Shown: positions 1 through 8,781 of the stretch, piece by piece
How positions within the stretch are numbered: the stretch's first letter is position 1
How the letters are laid out: each line of letters starts with the position of its first letter
DNA from: an uncultured Pelagibacteraceae bacterium
GTDB taxonomy: Bacteria > Pseudomonadota > Alphaproteobacteria > Pelagibacterales > Pelagibacteraceae
DNA length: 44,271 nt
Direction of reading: 5' to 3'
Assembly (NCBI GenBank): GCA_902628815.1
Contig: CACOOK010000006.1
Coordinates: 1-44,271, forward strand
Notes under the pieces: model-generated
Databases searched by the model: none
Seen by the model: only the letters and a program-made list of their open reading frames with translations
What the model was told of the DNA's origin: nothing
Position numbers and translations under genes: made by a program

Positions 1-1187
1 GAAAACAAGAAATATTATTTGCTATATTAAAAAAACTGGCTGAAAAAAATGAGCAGATAACTGCGACTGGAGTACTAGAGGTGTTGCAAGACGGCTTCGG
101 ATTTCTAAGAGCTATAGAGTCCAACTATCTTCCTGGTCCCGACGATATCTATGTTAGCCCAAGTCAGATCCGAAGATTTGGACTAAGAACCGGCGATTCT
201 GTTGAAGGTGAAATTAGGGGCCCTAAAGATGCAGAAAGATACTTTGCATTGCTAAAAGTTAACAAAATTAATTTTGACGAGCCAGAAAAAGGAAGAAATA
301 AAATAGCATTTGATAATTTGACACCATTATATCCAAATGAAAGAATCAAATTAGAAGTAGAAACAACTAAAGTTGAAAAAAAACCTGACAACACAGCAAG
401 ATTGATCGACCTAGTTAGTCCAATCGGAAAAGGACAAAGATCTCTAATTGTTTCACCTCCTCGAGCTGGTAAAACAATAATCCTACAAAATATTGCCCAA
501 TCAATTACTGCAAATCATCCAGAGTGTTATCTGATGGTTTTACTTATAGATGAAAGACCAGAGGAAGTCACTGATATGCAAAGATCGGTAAAAGGTGAGG
601 TTGTTGCATCAACATTTGACGAACCTGCTTCAAGGCATGTTGCGGTGGCAGAAATGGTTATTGAGAAGGCAAAAAGATTGGTAGAACACAAAAAGGATGT
701 TGTAATATTACTAGACTCTATAACTCGGTTAGGTAGAGCGTATAATGCTGTTATACCAAGTTCTGGAAAGGTTTTAACGGGAGGTGTTGATGCTAACGCT
801 TTACAGAGACCAAAAAGATTTTTCGGAGCCGCTAGAAATGTTGAAGAGGGTGGATCTTTAACAATTATTTCTACTGCTTTAATAGACACTGGTAGTAGAA
901 TGGATGAAGTAATCTTTGAAGAATTTAAGGGTACGGGAAATTCAGAGTTAATTCTTGACAGAAAAGTTGCAGATAAAAGAATTTACCCAGCTCTTGATAT
1001 AACAAGATCAGGCACAAGAAGGGAAGAACTCCTTTTTGCTAAGGACGAACTCTCTAAAATGAATGTATTAAGAAGAATTATTAGTCCTATGGGTACAATG
1101 GATGGTATAGAATTTTTGATCTCCAAGCTAAAGAATACAAAAAATAATTCTGATTTCTTCGACTCTATGAATAAAACTGCAAACTAA
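1..1187 (+). CDS. rho: Transcription termination factor Rho (5' end outside window)
   Basis: Rho is the hexameric RNA-dependent ATPase helicase that terminates untranslated transcripts. The frame is open from base 3 and already encodes Rho-like residues before the first possible in-window start (GTG at 81), including [18 protein letters not shown]. The gene is therefore cut by the window edge and does not begin at 81. About 394 residues are visible, against about 420 in typical Rho proteins. Motifs in order are the cold-shock-like RNA-binding domain ([24 protein letters not shown]), Walker A SPPRAGKT, Walker B region [15 protein letters not shown], and the R-loop region GGVDANAL. The gene ends at TAA 1185-1187, four bases before the end of the convergent Lon-N gene, and no hairpin terminator lies between them. 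Confidence 0.97.
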   Translation, partial: KQEILFAILKKLAEKNEQITATGVLEVLQDGFGFLRAIESNYLPGPDDIYVSPSQIRRFGLRTGDSVEGEIRGPKDAERYFALLKVNKINFDEPEKGRNKIAFDNLTPLYPNERIKLEVETTKVEKKPDNTARLIDLVSPIGKGQRSLIVSPPRAGKTIILQNIAQSITANHPECYLMVLLIDERPEEVTDMQRSVKGEVVASTFDEPASRHVAVAEMVIEKAKRLVEHKKDVVILLDSITRLGRAYNAVIPSSGKVLTGGVDANALQRPKRFFGAARNVEEGGSLTIISTALIDTGSRMDEVIFEEFKGTGNSELILDRKVADKRIYPALDITRSGTRREELLFAKDELSKMNVLRRIISPMGTMDGIEFLISKLKNTKNNSDFFDSMNKTAN

Positions 1188-1191
1188 CCGT

Positions 1192-1851
1192 CTACTGAAG
1201 AGTTTTATTATCAAAGTTTAAATCGTGTATATAAAAACTCATTATACTATCTAAAGCTTCTATTTTGTCTTCGATTGTTAACGCCTCTAGTAATTTTTGT
1301 TTTTCCTCATTAGTAACCGGTGAAATCATTGATAAAGTATTAATCTTTTGAGTTTCGTCAAGCTTTTCGAATTCCTTCCAGTTTAAAAGCAATCCATTTT
1401 TCCTAAAAAAAATTTTTGCTTTTTCAATAAGACTACCCGTTTCTAAAACTTTGTTTATTTCGTTTAGGTCTAAATTGTAATTATTATAATCCACTTTAAA
1501 CTCTCGATATAGTTTATCGTTATTTATTTCCTCTAATATTTTAAATCTTGTAATACCAGTCAGGTTTATTAAAACTCTGCCGTCTTTCATCTTTCTAAAA
1601 TCGCTAATTTTTCCTAAACATCCAACTTTATATAGCTCTCTACCTTGTCTTTGTGATTGTATCATACCCATTAGTTTATCTTTTTTATATGTATCATTAA
1701 CAAGATCCAAGTATCTTTGCTCAAAAATATTTAAAGGAAGATTTGTTTTAGGAAAGTAAATCACCCCGCTTAAAGGGAATACTGGAATTATTTTTGGTAA
1801 TATTTTCATTTGAGAAGTATAATAAAATTTTTTAGTTACTGATAGCGACAT
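1192..1851 (-). CDS. Lon N-terminal (LonN/PUA-like) domain protein
   Basis: This is a stand-alone protein resembling only the substrate-binding N-terminal domain of Lon protease, with no ATPase or protease domain. The diagnostic stretch is IIPVFPLSGVIYFPKTNLPL followed by NIFEQRYLDLVNDT, then GMIQSQ and GCLGKIS. Such single-domain proteins are common in alphaproteobacteria; their substrate is not established. Length is 219 aa from ATG 1851. An in-frame ATG at 1809 (MKILPK) is also plausible, because a TATACT-like -10 sits just upstream of it and would give a leaderless message. Neither start has a clear Shine-Dalgarno sequence. The gene is divergent from the tRNA-Gly gene and convergent with rho. 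Confidence 0.85.
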   Translation of the reverse strand: MSLSVTKKFYYTSQMKILPKIIPVFPLSGVIYFPKTNLPLNIFEQRYLDLVNDTYKKDKLMGMIQSQRQGRELYKVGCLGKISDFRKMKDGRVLINLTGITRFKILEEINNDKLYREFKVDYNNYNLDLNEINKVLETGSLIEKAKIFFRKNGLLLNWKEFEKLDETQKINTLSMISPVTNEEKQKLLEALTIEDKIEALDSIMSFYIHDLNFDNKTLQ

Positions 1852-1861
1852 TTTATTTGTA

Positions 1862-1891
1862 TTGACCGCTCTGAGGACCCTATATTATAAT
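1862..1891 (+). promoter_or_regulatory. Sigma-70-type promoter of tRNA-Gly
   Basis: TTGACC (1862-1867) and TATAAT (1886-1891) are separated by 18 bases. Transcription would begin near 1898, a few bases before the mature tRNA 5' end at 1902. It is the best match to the -35/-10 consensus that I noticed in the window, as expected for a stable RNA gene. Confidence 0.75.
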
Positions 1892-1901
1892 TGTTTAAAT
1901 T

Positions 1902-1976
1902 GCGGGCATAGCTCAGTGGTAGAGCGTCTCGTTGCCAACGAGAAGGTCGAGGGTTCAAGTCCCTTTGCCCGCTCCA
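1902..1976 (+). tRNA. tRNA-Gly (anticodon GCC)
   Basis: A complete cloverleaf can be drawn by hand. The acceptor stem is GCGGGCA (1902-1908) with TGCCCGC (1966-1972), discriminator T1973, and an encoded CCA at 1974-1976. The D arm contains AGCTCAGTGGTAGAGC. The anticodon stem TCTCG/CGAGA closes a seven-base loop TTGCCAA whose middle bases GCC read glycine codons GGC and GGU. The T arm holds GGTTCAAGTCCC. The anticodon and acceptor sequence both match the bacterial Gly-GCC family. phhB begins 14 bases downstream and is probably read through from the same promoter. Confidence 0.97.
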
Positions 1977-1990
1977 AACTTAAAACAAAT

Positions 1991-2326
1991 ATGACTGATT
2001 TAGTTAATAAAAAATGCATTCCTTGTGAAGGAAATATTCCTCCTTTTGATAAAAGTGAAATTCATAAGTATTTGAAAAAAGTAGACGGATGGGATGTAAA
2101 AGCTGACATAGATAAAAACTTTTACTTAGTAAAAGAATTTAAATTTAAAGATTTTGCAGAAAGCCAAATCTTTGTTAACAAAATAGGTGATCTAGCTGAA
2201 AAGGAAAATCATCATCCCGATATCTCTTTTGGTTGGGGATACTGTACTATTAAAATTTTTACACATGCAATAAAAGGTCTTGCCGAAAGTGATTTTATAT
2301 TGGCAGCAAAAATTGACAATATCTAG
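1991..2326 (+). CDS. phhB: Pterin-4a-carbinolamine dehydratase
   Basis: The enzyme dehydrates 4a-hydroxytetrahydropterin, recycling the cofactor of aromatic amino acid hydroxylases; it can also act in tetrahydropterin or folate metabolism. The protein is 111 aa, the usual size for this single-domain family. The family signature ENHHPDISFGWGYCTIKIFT is present, with the catalytic His pair, followed by the conserved tail HAIKGLAESDFILAAKID. The start is ATG 1991 (MTDLVNKK). The frame stays open upstream as far as 1862, but that part is the tRNA-Gly gene read in one frame and is not protein. The TAG stop at 2324-2326 directly abuts the stop of convergent purH at 2327, with no base between them. 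No phenylalanine hydroxylase gene is in the window. Confidence 0.92.
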   Translation: MTDLVNKKCIPCEGNIPPFDKSEIHKYLKKVDGWDVKADIDKNFYLVKEFKFKDFAESQIFVNKIGDLAEKENHHPDISFGWGYCTIKIFTHAIKGLAESDFILAAKIDNI

Positions 2327-3877
2327 TTAGTGATAAAAATTTCTTGTACCAGTAAATAACATTCTTATTTTTGCTTTATTTGCGTAATTGATTATTTCTT
2401 TATCTTTTATTGAGCCACCAGGTTGTACTATTGTTCTGACACCTGCTCTAACTAATAATTCTAAACCATCTACAAAAGGAAAGAAAGCATCCGAGGCTGC
2501 GATTGAATTCTTAATTTTTTCAGGCTGAAATTTTTTAGCTTTTTGGATAGCTAACTTGCAACTGTCTACTCTGCTTGGTTGGCCGCTGCCGATACCAATT
2601 GTAGAAGAGTTGTTACAAAGCACTATTGCATTAGATTTTACATATTTACAGAAATTAAATGCTAATTCTATTTCAGTAATTTCTTTTTTACTTGGCTTTA
2701 ATTTGGTTACACATTTCAACTCTCTCATTTTAACAATCTTGTCGTTTCTATTTTGAACTAAGAATGATCCGCTGAAAGATTTAATATACATATTATTTTT
2801 AAATTTAAATTTAGATATATCAATAATTCTGATGTTTTTTCTTCTTTTAAGGATTTTGAGAGACTCCTTATCAAAACCTTTTGCTAAAACAACTTCTAAA
2901 AAAATTTTTGATAATTCAATAGCAATTTTTTTGTTAATTTTAAAATTACAAGCAACTACTCCTCCGAATGCACTCAGAGGATCGCAACTCAAAGCATGTT
3001 TTAAACTAATTATCGGTATTTTATTAACTGATATTCCACAAGGATTTGCGTGTTTTATAACTACAGTAACATTTTTACCTTTAAGAGACTCTAAAATTTC
3101 TAGTCCTGTAAATAAATCGTTATAATTGTTGTAACTTAATTCTTTACCGTGAATTTGTTTAAGTCCAAGATTTTTATCATCGTAGTCATTAATATAAATA
3201 GAGCTTTCTTGATGTGGATTCTCCCCATATCTAAGTTGTTTAAATTTCTTGCCAAAAATAGTCTTTCTATCAGGAAATTCTATTTTTAAACTTTTATTAA
3301 ACCAATTAGCTATCATGGCATCATAGTACGATGTTAGCCCAAACGCTTTTGCCGACATATGCTCTCTAAAATTTAAGCTGGTTTTTCCTTTATTAGAGTT
3401 TAATTCGTGTGCCAAATCTTTATAGTCATTCTTACTTGTTATTATGGTTACATTTTTAAAATTTTTGGCTGCAGCTCTAACCAAAGTAGGACCACCTATA
3501 TCAATATTTTCTATGATATTTTTTGGATTTTTAGATCTCATAACTATATTTTGAAATGGATAGAAATTGACTATTATTAGATCTAATGATGGAAATTTCT
3601 CTGTTGACATCTCAGTTTTGTGTTTTTTATTATTTCTATCATGCAAAATACCAGCGTGTATTTTAGGATGGAGAGTTTTAACTCTACCATCTAACATTTC
3701 TTTAAATCCGGTATATTTAGACAATTCTAAGCAATTATACCCTTGTTTTTTTATATATTTGTAAGTTCCGCCAGTACTTATTATTTTTACTTTAAATTTC
3801 TTAAATACCTTCAACAAAGAAGTTAATTTTTCTTTGTCTGAAACCGAAATTAAAGCATTCTTAATTTTTAAATTCAT
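2327..3877 (-). CDS. purH: Bifunctional AICAR formyltransferase / IMP cyclohydrolase
   Basis: PurH carries out the last two steps of de novo IMP synthesis in the cytoplasm: formylation of AICAR from 10-formyl-THF, then ring closure. From ATG 3877 the protein is 516 aa, close to the usual 510-530. The N-terminal MGS-like cyclohydrolase domain shows ALISVSDK, STGGTYKYI, DGRVKTLHPKIHAGIL and IDIGGPTLVRAAAKNF. The C-terminal formyltransferase domain shows QLRYGENPHQ, IKHANPCG and SDAFFPFVDGLELL. An in-frame ATG at 3904 would add nine residues (MGNKKKDLI) and overlap the upstream stop. I prefer 3877, which lies two bases after the stop of the heparinase-like gene and fits the family's N terminus. 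folD, later in the window, supplies the same one-carbon pool. Confidence 0.95.
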   Translation of the reverse strand: MNLKIKNALISVSDKEKLTSLLKVFKKFKVKIISTGGTYKYIKKQGYNCLELSKYTGFKEMLDGRVKTLHPKIHAGILHDRNNKKHKTEMSTEKFPSLDLIIVNFYPFQNIVMRSKNPKNIIENIDIGGPTLVRAAAKNFKNVTIITSKNDYKDLAHELNSNKGKTSLNFREHMSAKAFGLTSYYDAMIANWFNKSLKIEFPDRKTIFGKKFKQLRYGENPHQESSIYINDYDDKNLGLKQIHGKELSYNNYNDLFTGLEILESLKGKNVTVVIKHANPCGISVNKIPIISLKHALSCDPLSAFGGVVACNFKINKKIAIELSKIFLEVVLAKGFDKESLKILKRRKNIRIIDISKFKFKNNMYIKSFSGSFLVQNRNDKIVKMRELKCVTKLKPSKKEITEIELAFNFCKYVKSNAIVLCNNSSTIGIGSGQPSRVDSCKLAIQKAKKFQPEKIKNSIAASDAFFPFVDGLELLVRAGVRTIVQPGGSIKDKEIINYANKAKIRMLFTGTRNFYH

Positions 3878-3879
3878 AA

Positions 3880-5523
3880 TTAAATCTTTTTTTTTATTTC
3901 CCAAGCGAAAGATTTATCTTGATTAACTAAATTACCAGATACAGATATACAAGTATTTTCTAATATTTTTTTACCCCCTAAGTATATACTTTTTTCAATT
4001 TCGATATTTTCACCCTTAATAGTAAAGATTAATGATTTATTTTTAGAAATTTGAATGAGCGCACTATTTCCGCCCCTTGTTTTGACGGCTGTGAGCCCTG
4101 GGCTTAGATGAAATCGAAAGACATACCTAACAGGTATTCCATCTTTTTTCTTAAAAACATGATCAATTCCAAATAGTTTATTACTTTGATGATCTAAATA
4201 AATTTCTCTTTTATGTTTACAACTAAAATTTCTTTCATAACCATGGTGAACGACAGAACATCCAACCAGATTTTTATCATTTTTAATATTTAGCTCACTA
4301 GTCTTAAAAGTATTTTTTATTGAATTACCAAAAACTCTATTAATAACTTTATTTCTCTCAAATTTGGTAACACTAGTGTCGTTGATAGTCAGTGTAGATT
4401 GACTAGCCGTGAGTCTACTTATTAACTCAGCCTTTTGCGAAATATTTTTACCAAAACCGCAATTGGTAATAATTTTTTCACCCTCTAAAAAATATTCAAA
4501 TGATAAAGGGCCTGATTGGTAATTTTTAGAATGATTTTTACTTGGTGGACTTCCGATATCAAAGTAAAACATTTGCTGTTTTGATTTTGCATAAAATATT
4601 CCCCCAAAAGTATCTCTCCTATCCTTTTTGCCAATCTTTAAATTATCTAAATATTTTTCAAGATTATTTAAATTACTTTCATAACCACCATTGAAAAAGG
4701 GAATATGATCGTTAGGTGTTTTAATAGACTTAATACAAATTAAACTTTTTCGAATAATATCATTTAAAAAATCAGGAACATGGCTTTGGGCATCTCTAAT
4801 ACACTCACTGTACAACAACATATACTTTGTGAAATGTATTAAATCATTTGGATTTCTGCTAAGAGGAAAACCCTCTTCATCAAAGTAGTTATTTATAAAT
4901 TTTTCTAGTTGTTTGACCCCTGACTTAAAATTGTCTTCGTATTCCTTAAATACCATCCCCGGTAAAGATAATGCCACTATCATCTCTATCTTTTTTATTG
5001 GGTCTTTTTCAAATTTTATATTTCTTTTTAAATGATTACATTGCGAAATAATATTTTGAAAAAAGTTTCTTTTAAAATCAAATGTAGCATTATTTATAAT
5101 AATATCGATATTAAGTACCCAACTAATTACTCTAGAGCTTAAAGTAGAGTTTTCCCAGATTTTTCTTTTAAAGGATGAATATTTTAACATCCAAAGATAA
5201 ATTATTTTTTGAATATTTTTTCTATCTATTTTTCTATCAATTAAATTAAGCCATAAAAAACTGTGTTGATCTAAAATACTTTTATTTGCATTTTCAATCC
5301 AAAAATCATTAACATTGATTTCGCTAATTTTAAAAGAATATTTTTTGTATGGAGAAATTAATGCTAACAAAAATGGATTAGGTGGGAATAATATTTGTGC
5401 CGGAATTTTAGATTTTAAAGATCTATTGTAATGGCTAGTAGTGAAATATATCTTTTTTAAAAATTTTATTATTGTGATTTGAATAGCAACTAAATAATAA
5501 TACGCAGCTTTTAAGCCAAACAT
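3880..5523 (-). CDS. Heparinase II/III family protein
   Basis: This 547-aa protein resembles the heparinase II/III (alginate-lyase-like) family: an alpha-helical toroid in the first half (WLNLIDRK, WENSTLSSRVISWVLNI, EGFPLSRNPNDLIHFTKYML) and a beta-sandwich C-terminal half (GGIFYAKSKQQMFYFDIGSP, GPLSFEYFLEGEKIITNCGF, SRLTASQSTLTINDTS, YVFRFHLSPGL). Homologues in many alphaproteobacteria sit, as here, immediately upstream of purH. The hydrophobic N terminus (YYYLVAIQITIIKF) may be a membrane anchor rather than a cleaved signal. The natural polysaccharide substrate is unknown, and a cell-envelope role is my inference. The stop is two bases from purH and the start three bases from the rpe stop, so rpe-heparinase-purH reads as one operon. 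Confidence 0.85.
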   Translation of the reverse strand: MFGLKAAYYYLVAIQITIIKFLKKIYFTTSHYNRSLKSKIPAQILFPPNPFLLALISPYKKYSFKISEINVNDFWIENANKSILDQHSFLWLNLIDRKIDRKNIQKIIYLWMLKYSSFKRKIWENSTLSSRVISWVLNIDIIINNATFDFKRNFFQNIISQCNHLKRNIKFEKDPIKKIEMIVALSLPGMVFKEYEDNFKSGVKQLEKFINNYFDEEGFPLSRNPNDLIHFTKYMLLYSECIRDAQSHVPDFLNDIIRKSLICIKSIKTPNDHIPFFNGGYESNLNNLEKYLDNLKIGKKDRRDTFGGIFYAKSKQQMFYFDIGSPPSKNHSKNYQSGPLSFEYFLEGEKIITNCGFGKNISQKAELISRLTASQSTLTINDTSVTKFERNKVINRVFGNSIKNTFKTSELNIKNDKNLVGCSVVHHGYERNFSCKHKREIYLDHQSNKLFGIDHVFKKKDGIPVRYVFRFHLSPGLTAVKTRGGNSALIQISKNKSLIFTIKGENIEIEKSIYLGGKKILENTCISVSGNLVNQDKSFAWEIKKKI

Positions 5524-5526
5524 TTA

Positions 5527-6189
5527 TTAATTTTTTCTTAAAATTTCTATGTTTTTTTTAAGATCACCATTATTTTCTTTGAAGACAGTTGAGCCGGAAA
5601 CTAGGATATTTGCGCCCGCTTTTTTGGCTACTGAGCAATTTTCAAAATTTATTCCTCCATCTATCTCTATATCTACCTTTAAATTTTTTTTCTTTATTAT
5701 TTCTTTTATTTCTTTTGTTTTATTTAAAACTTCAGGGATAAACTTTTGTCCCCCAAATCCCGGTTCTACACTCATGATTAATACTAAATCGATTTTCTCA
5801 AGATGGTTTTTTACTAATTCAATGCCTGAATTAGGTTTTAGTGAAATGCCTACTTTTTTGTTTTCTTTTCTGATTAATTTAATTGTTTTTTCAGTATTTT
5901 GAGTTGCTTCTGGGTGAAAAGTTATTATATCTGCTCCAGCTTTAGAGAATTCCTTAATAAAATTGTCTACCGGTGATATCATTAAGTGAACATCGAAAAT
6001 TTTTTTTGTTAATGGTCTTAATTTTCTTATTACATCAGGACCAATTGTAAGATTTGGAACGAAGTGCCCGTCCATAACGTCTATATGAATATAATCGGCT
6101 CCAGCTTTTTCTAATGAGACCACCTCACTACCTAATTTACTAAAATCAGCCGATAAAATTGAAGGAGATATTTTGATCAAATTATCCAT
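5527..6189 (-). CDS. rpe: Ribulose-phosphate 3-epimerase
   Basis: Rpe interconverts ribulose-5-phosphate and xylulose-5-phosphate in the pentose phosphate pathway. The 220-aa length is normal for this TIM-barrel enzyme. Signatures in order are ISPSILSADFSKLGSEV, the metal/catalytic segment YIHIDVMDGHFVPNLTIGP, DVHLMI, FHPEA, MSVEPGFGGQKFI, IEIDGGIN with the catalytic Asp, and the phosphate-binding end ILVSGSTVF. It is the first gene of the tight minus-strand group rpe-heparinase-purH. About 43 AT-rich bases separate its start from the end of the preceding minus-strand gene. Confidence 0.97.
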   Translation of the reverse strand: MDNLIKISPSILSADFSKLGSEVVSLEKAGADYIHIDVMDGHFVPNLTIGPDVIRKLRPLTKKIFDVHLMISPVDNFIKEFSKAGADIITFHPEATQNTEKTIKLIRKENKKVGISLKPNSGIELVKNHLEKIDLVLIMSVEPGFGGQKFIPEVLNKTKEIKEIIKKKNLKVDIEIDGGINFENCSVAKKAGANILVSGSTVFKENNGDLKKNIEILRKN

Positions 6190-6232
6190 ACTTTACTTAT
6201 ATTTTAATCCAAAACTTTGTCAAAAAATAAGG

Positions 6233-6568
6233 TTAATTAAACAGTTGATATAATTGTCTTGAAAAATCACTTTCTAATGGAAATGCAAGCATTCCCCATA
6301 CGTCATAACCAAGTATCCAAGGCATTGCATAGAAACGAAATAGATAAAAGAACCATGCCACGTATAAAGCAATAAATGGTCCAAATAAAAAGCTTGGTGT
6401 AATAAATTTGAATAAATTGATTATCGGATTGGTAGTTTTTACGAATATCCTCATGAAAAAAAAAGTAGAGTCCTCTTTTTGAAAAATATTCATAAATGCG
6501 CGACCAATTAAAGTCCACATTATAGTACCCAATGTGTAATCCAAAATAATTGCCCATGTTGGTATCAT
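6233..6568 (-). CDS. Small membrane protein, YggT-like pattern
   Basis: This 111-aa protein has about three hydrophobic segments: near residues 5-28 (AIILDYTLGTIMWTLIGRAF), about 60-80 (LFGPFIALYVAWFFYLF) and around 85-95. The central phrase KTTNPIINLFKFITPSFLFG recalls the YggT family's 'NPIxxxxRxxxP' pattern, but I cannot assign it firmly. It lies on the same strand as the symporter but is separated from it by a strong terminator, so it is probably transcribed separately or weakly. No enzymatic motif is visible. A different and clearer YggT-family gene is at 15924-16220. Confidence 0.65.
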   Translation of the reverse strand: MIPTWAIILDYTLGTIMWTLIGRAFMNIFQKEDSTFFFMRIFVKTTNPIINLFKFITPSFLFGPFIALYVAWFFYLFRFYAMPWILGYDVWGMLAFPLESDFSRQLYQLFN

Positions 6569-6593
6569 TTTTCTAAACTATCATGATTCAGGT

Positions 6594-6625
6594 AAAAAAA
6601 AAGGGGCGAAAAAATCGCCCCTTTT
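6594..6625 (-). terminator. Intrinsic terminator of the symporter operon
   Basis: An 11-bp perfect stem (6599-6609 with 6615-6625, core GGGGCGA/TCGCCCC) closes a five-base loop. On the minus strand it is followed by a run of nine T, which is the orientation that ends the sodium:solute symporter transcript 20 bases after its stop codon. Confidence 0.9.
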
Positions 6626-6644
6626 AATTTTAAATATTTATTAA

Positions 6645-8501
6645 TTAGTGTTGCTTACCAAGAATAGCCTTACCTGTTGGTATTCTTGTATCGTCTACTA
6701 ATTTTTGTGTAGCTGCACTAGGCTCTTTAGTCATTAAACTGACTACCACCATTACAACTAAACAAATTGGTGCTCCAATTAAACCAAATCTTAAGTGGTC
6801 AATACCTAAGAATGGAGTATTTACACCGCCCCATATTGGAACTGAGAATTTAGGGAACACCCACGTTAAGTAAACTGTTCCTGAAATAATTCCCGCCAAT
6901 ATACCAGCGATTGCACCTTCTCTAGTAGCTCTCTTCCACCATACACCAAGTACAAGTGGGAAGAATAAACCTGACATTGCAAAGTCGAATGCCCAAGCAA
7001 CCGAACCTAAGATACTTGTTAGCCTGAAAGAGGCTATGTAAGCACCAGCAGCTCCGATTATTACTAGAAGTGTACGAGCAACTAATAGTCTTTTAGCAGT
7101 TTCCGCTTTTGGATTAATGATCTTGTAATAAATGTCGTGTGATAACGCATTTGAGATCGCAAGAACTAATCCATCGGCAGTTGACATGGCAGCAGCCATA
7201 CCTCCAGCAAACACAAGTCCTGAGATTACGAACGGTAGACCCGCTACTTCTGGAGTAGCTAATACTACAACGTCACCTCTCATGAACCATTCGTTTAACT
7301 GAAGTATTCCGTCACCATTAAAGTCTGCGATAAATACTTGTTTAACTTCAGACCATCTTTGTACCCATTCTATCGACTTAACTTCAGAAATAGATTTTCC
7401 GATAATTCCAGTTGGTAGATTTGGATCCATCAATGCTAATTTAGACAATGTCGCTAACATAGGCGCTGAAGAGTAAAGTAAGAAAATAAAGAATAGCGAC
7501 CAAGCTACTGATTTTCTTGCTGCTCTTACTGTAGGAGTTGTAAAGTATCTCATTAAGATATGAGGTAACGATGCAGTTCCTACCATCATACAAATCGCTA
7601 ACGATAAGTATTTCCAGACAGCCATTCCACCTTCAGGTACTCCAGAGTGAGTTCCAGAGATATATTTCAATCCTCCTGGTACCCCAGCTGCTTTCATATC
7701 TGCGGCGCTGTTTTTAACTAGTCCAAATTGTTGTTCAAGTTCACCAAGTCTTGCAACTTCATCACCTAGCATTAAGTGAGGGAAAATTCCTCCACCTACG
7801 TTAGAACTAATCCAGAATACTGGTATTAAGTATGCGATGATTAATACAATGTACTGAGCAACCTGTGTCCAAGTTACGGCTCTCATTCCACCAAGCATTG
7901 AACAGATAAGGATACTTATTAATCCTACCCACACACCTGCTTCGAACGGAATTCCAAGAGCTCTTGAAGCAATTGTTCCCGTAGCATTAATTTGTGCTGT
8001 TACATAAGTAAATGATGCTATGAAAAGCACGAATACAGAGCAAGCTCTTACGAGGTTACCACCGTATCGTGTTCCGATAAAATCAGGAACTGTGTAACAT
8101 CCAAACTTTCTTAGGTACGGAGCCATTAAAGTTGCAACAAGTACGTATCCACCTGTCCAACCTACTAAGAAGGCCATGTAAGTATAGCCACCAAAGTAAA
8201 CTCCACCCGCTAAAGCTACGAATGATGCACCTGACATCCAGTCAGCTGCTGTTGCCATCCCGTTAAATACGGTTGGCACTTGTCTTCCTGCAACATAGTA
8301 GGCATCTACTTGAACGGTTCTTGATAAATAACCAATTAAGGCATAAATCAATACCGTGAAAGCTACGAACATCACTCCGATGTTTTTAGCTGACACACCT
8401 GCTTGCTCTGCTAATGCCATCAAAATGATGAACACTAAAAAGCCACCAGTGTAGGTACCGTATATTTTAGGAAGGTTTTGTATAAAATCTCCTTTAAACA
8501 T
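6645..8501 (-). CDS. Sodium:solute symporter large subunit (VC_2705-type, ActP-like)
   Basis: This is an inner-membrane SSS-family carrier of 618 aa with about 12-13 hydrophobic segments. Recognisable parts are YYVAGRQVPTVFNGMATAADWMSGASFVALAG near residues 68-99, PHLM..GD loops, GTASLPHILMRYFTTPTV near 308-324, and GMAAAMSTADGLVLAISNALSHDIYYK near 434-460. Its pairing with a DUF4212 small subunit marks the two-gene subfamily often named after VC_2705; related ActP proteins take up acetate and glycolate. The substrate here is inferred as acetate or another short acid from the nearby acs. Residues 393-404 form an EF-hand-like loop. C-ending Phe/Tyr/Asn/Ile codons are visibly more common than in neighbouring genes, suggesting high expression. 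A strong terminator follows. Confidence 0.9.
   Translation of the reverse strand: MFKGDFIQNLPKIYGTYTGGFLVFIILMALAEQAGVSAKNIGVMFVAFTVLIYALIGYLSRTVQVDAYYVAGRQVPTVFNGMATAADWMSGASFVALAGGVYFGGYTYMAFLVGWTGGYVLVATLMAPYLRKFGCYTVPDFIGTRYGGNLVRACSVFVLFIASFTYVTAQINATGTIASRALGIPFEAGVWVGLISILICSMLGGMRAVTWTQVAQYIVLIIAYLIPVFWISSNVGGGIFPHLMLGDEVARLGELEQQFGLVKNSAADMKAAGVPGGLKYISGTHSGVPEGGMAVWKYLSLAICMMVGTASLPHILMRYFTTPTVRAARKSVAWSLFFIFLLYSSAPMLATLSKLALMDPNLPTGIIGKSISEVKSIEWVQRWSEVKQVFIADFNGDGILQLNEWFMRGDVVVLATPEVAGLPFVISGLVFAGGMAAAMSTADGLVLAISNALSHDIYYKIINPKAETAKRLLVARTLLVIIGAAGAYIASFRLTSILGSVAWAFDFAMSGLFFPLVLGVWWKRATREGAIAGILAGIISGTVYLTWVFPKFSVPIWGGVNTPFLGIDHLRFGLIGAPICLVVMVVVSLMTKEPSAATQKLVDDTRIPTGKAILGKQH
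7290..7325 (-). other. EF-hand-like calcium loop inside the symporter
   Basis: Residues 393-404 of the symporter read DFNGDGILQLNE. Asp, Asn and Asp fall at loop positions 1, 3 and 5, Gly at 6, a hydrophobic residue at 8 and Glu at 12, matching the canonical EF-hand metal loop. It lies between the hydrophobic segments around 331-350 and 422-445. Confidence 0.6.
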
Positions 8502-8758
8502 TAGTCATCCTCTCTTTCTGAGAAACCATGTTCTTCGTCGATTTTTTCTTGTTTATTTGCAGTCCAAAACAAAATTATAACGAATGCAAGAAGTGAACCT
8601 TGCGCTGTCATGTAATATGCTAATGGATAGCCAAGAAAAGACATCGTGTTCAGTTCAGAACCAAACATGAAGATCACTAATGAGAAGAAAGCCCAAAGAA
8701 CCAACGTTACTATCATATGGTTTTTGGTCTTATTCCAATATGCGTCTTTATTTGACAT
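8501..8758 (-). CDS. DUF4212 symporter small subunit
   Basis: This 85-aa membrane protein has two hydrophobic segments (residues about 14-35 and 45-65: MIVTLVLWAFFSLVIFMFG and YYMTAQGSLLAFVIILFW). It matches the DUF4212 family, the small partner encoded directly before VC_2705-type sodium:solute symporters. The family pattern WxxxxxxxxxxLxxWxxxSF and the gene order both fit. Its TAA overlaps the ATG of the large subunit by one base (TAATG), implying translational coupling. It is the first gene of the operon, and its upstream region carries two palindromes shared with a divergent gene. Confidence 0.9.
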   Translation of the reverse strand: MSNKDAYWNKTKNHMIVTLVLWAFFSLVIFMFGSELNTMSFLGYPLAYYMTAQGSLLAFVIILFWTANKQEKIDEEHGFSEREDD

Positions 8759-8781
8759 ATTTCCCCCTGTTTATTTTTTTA

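Noticed and set aside
81-83. GTG at 81 as the start of rho
   Set aside because: The same frame is open to the window edge and encodes conserved Rho residues upstream, so the gene is simply truncated.
6303-6557. Second minus-strand frame inside the small membrane protein gene
   Set aside because: It overlaps the 111-aa gene almost fully, has less regular hydrophobic segments and no better start.
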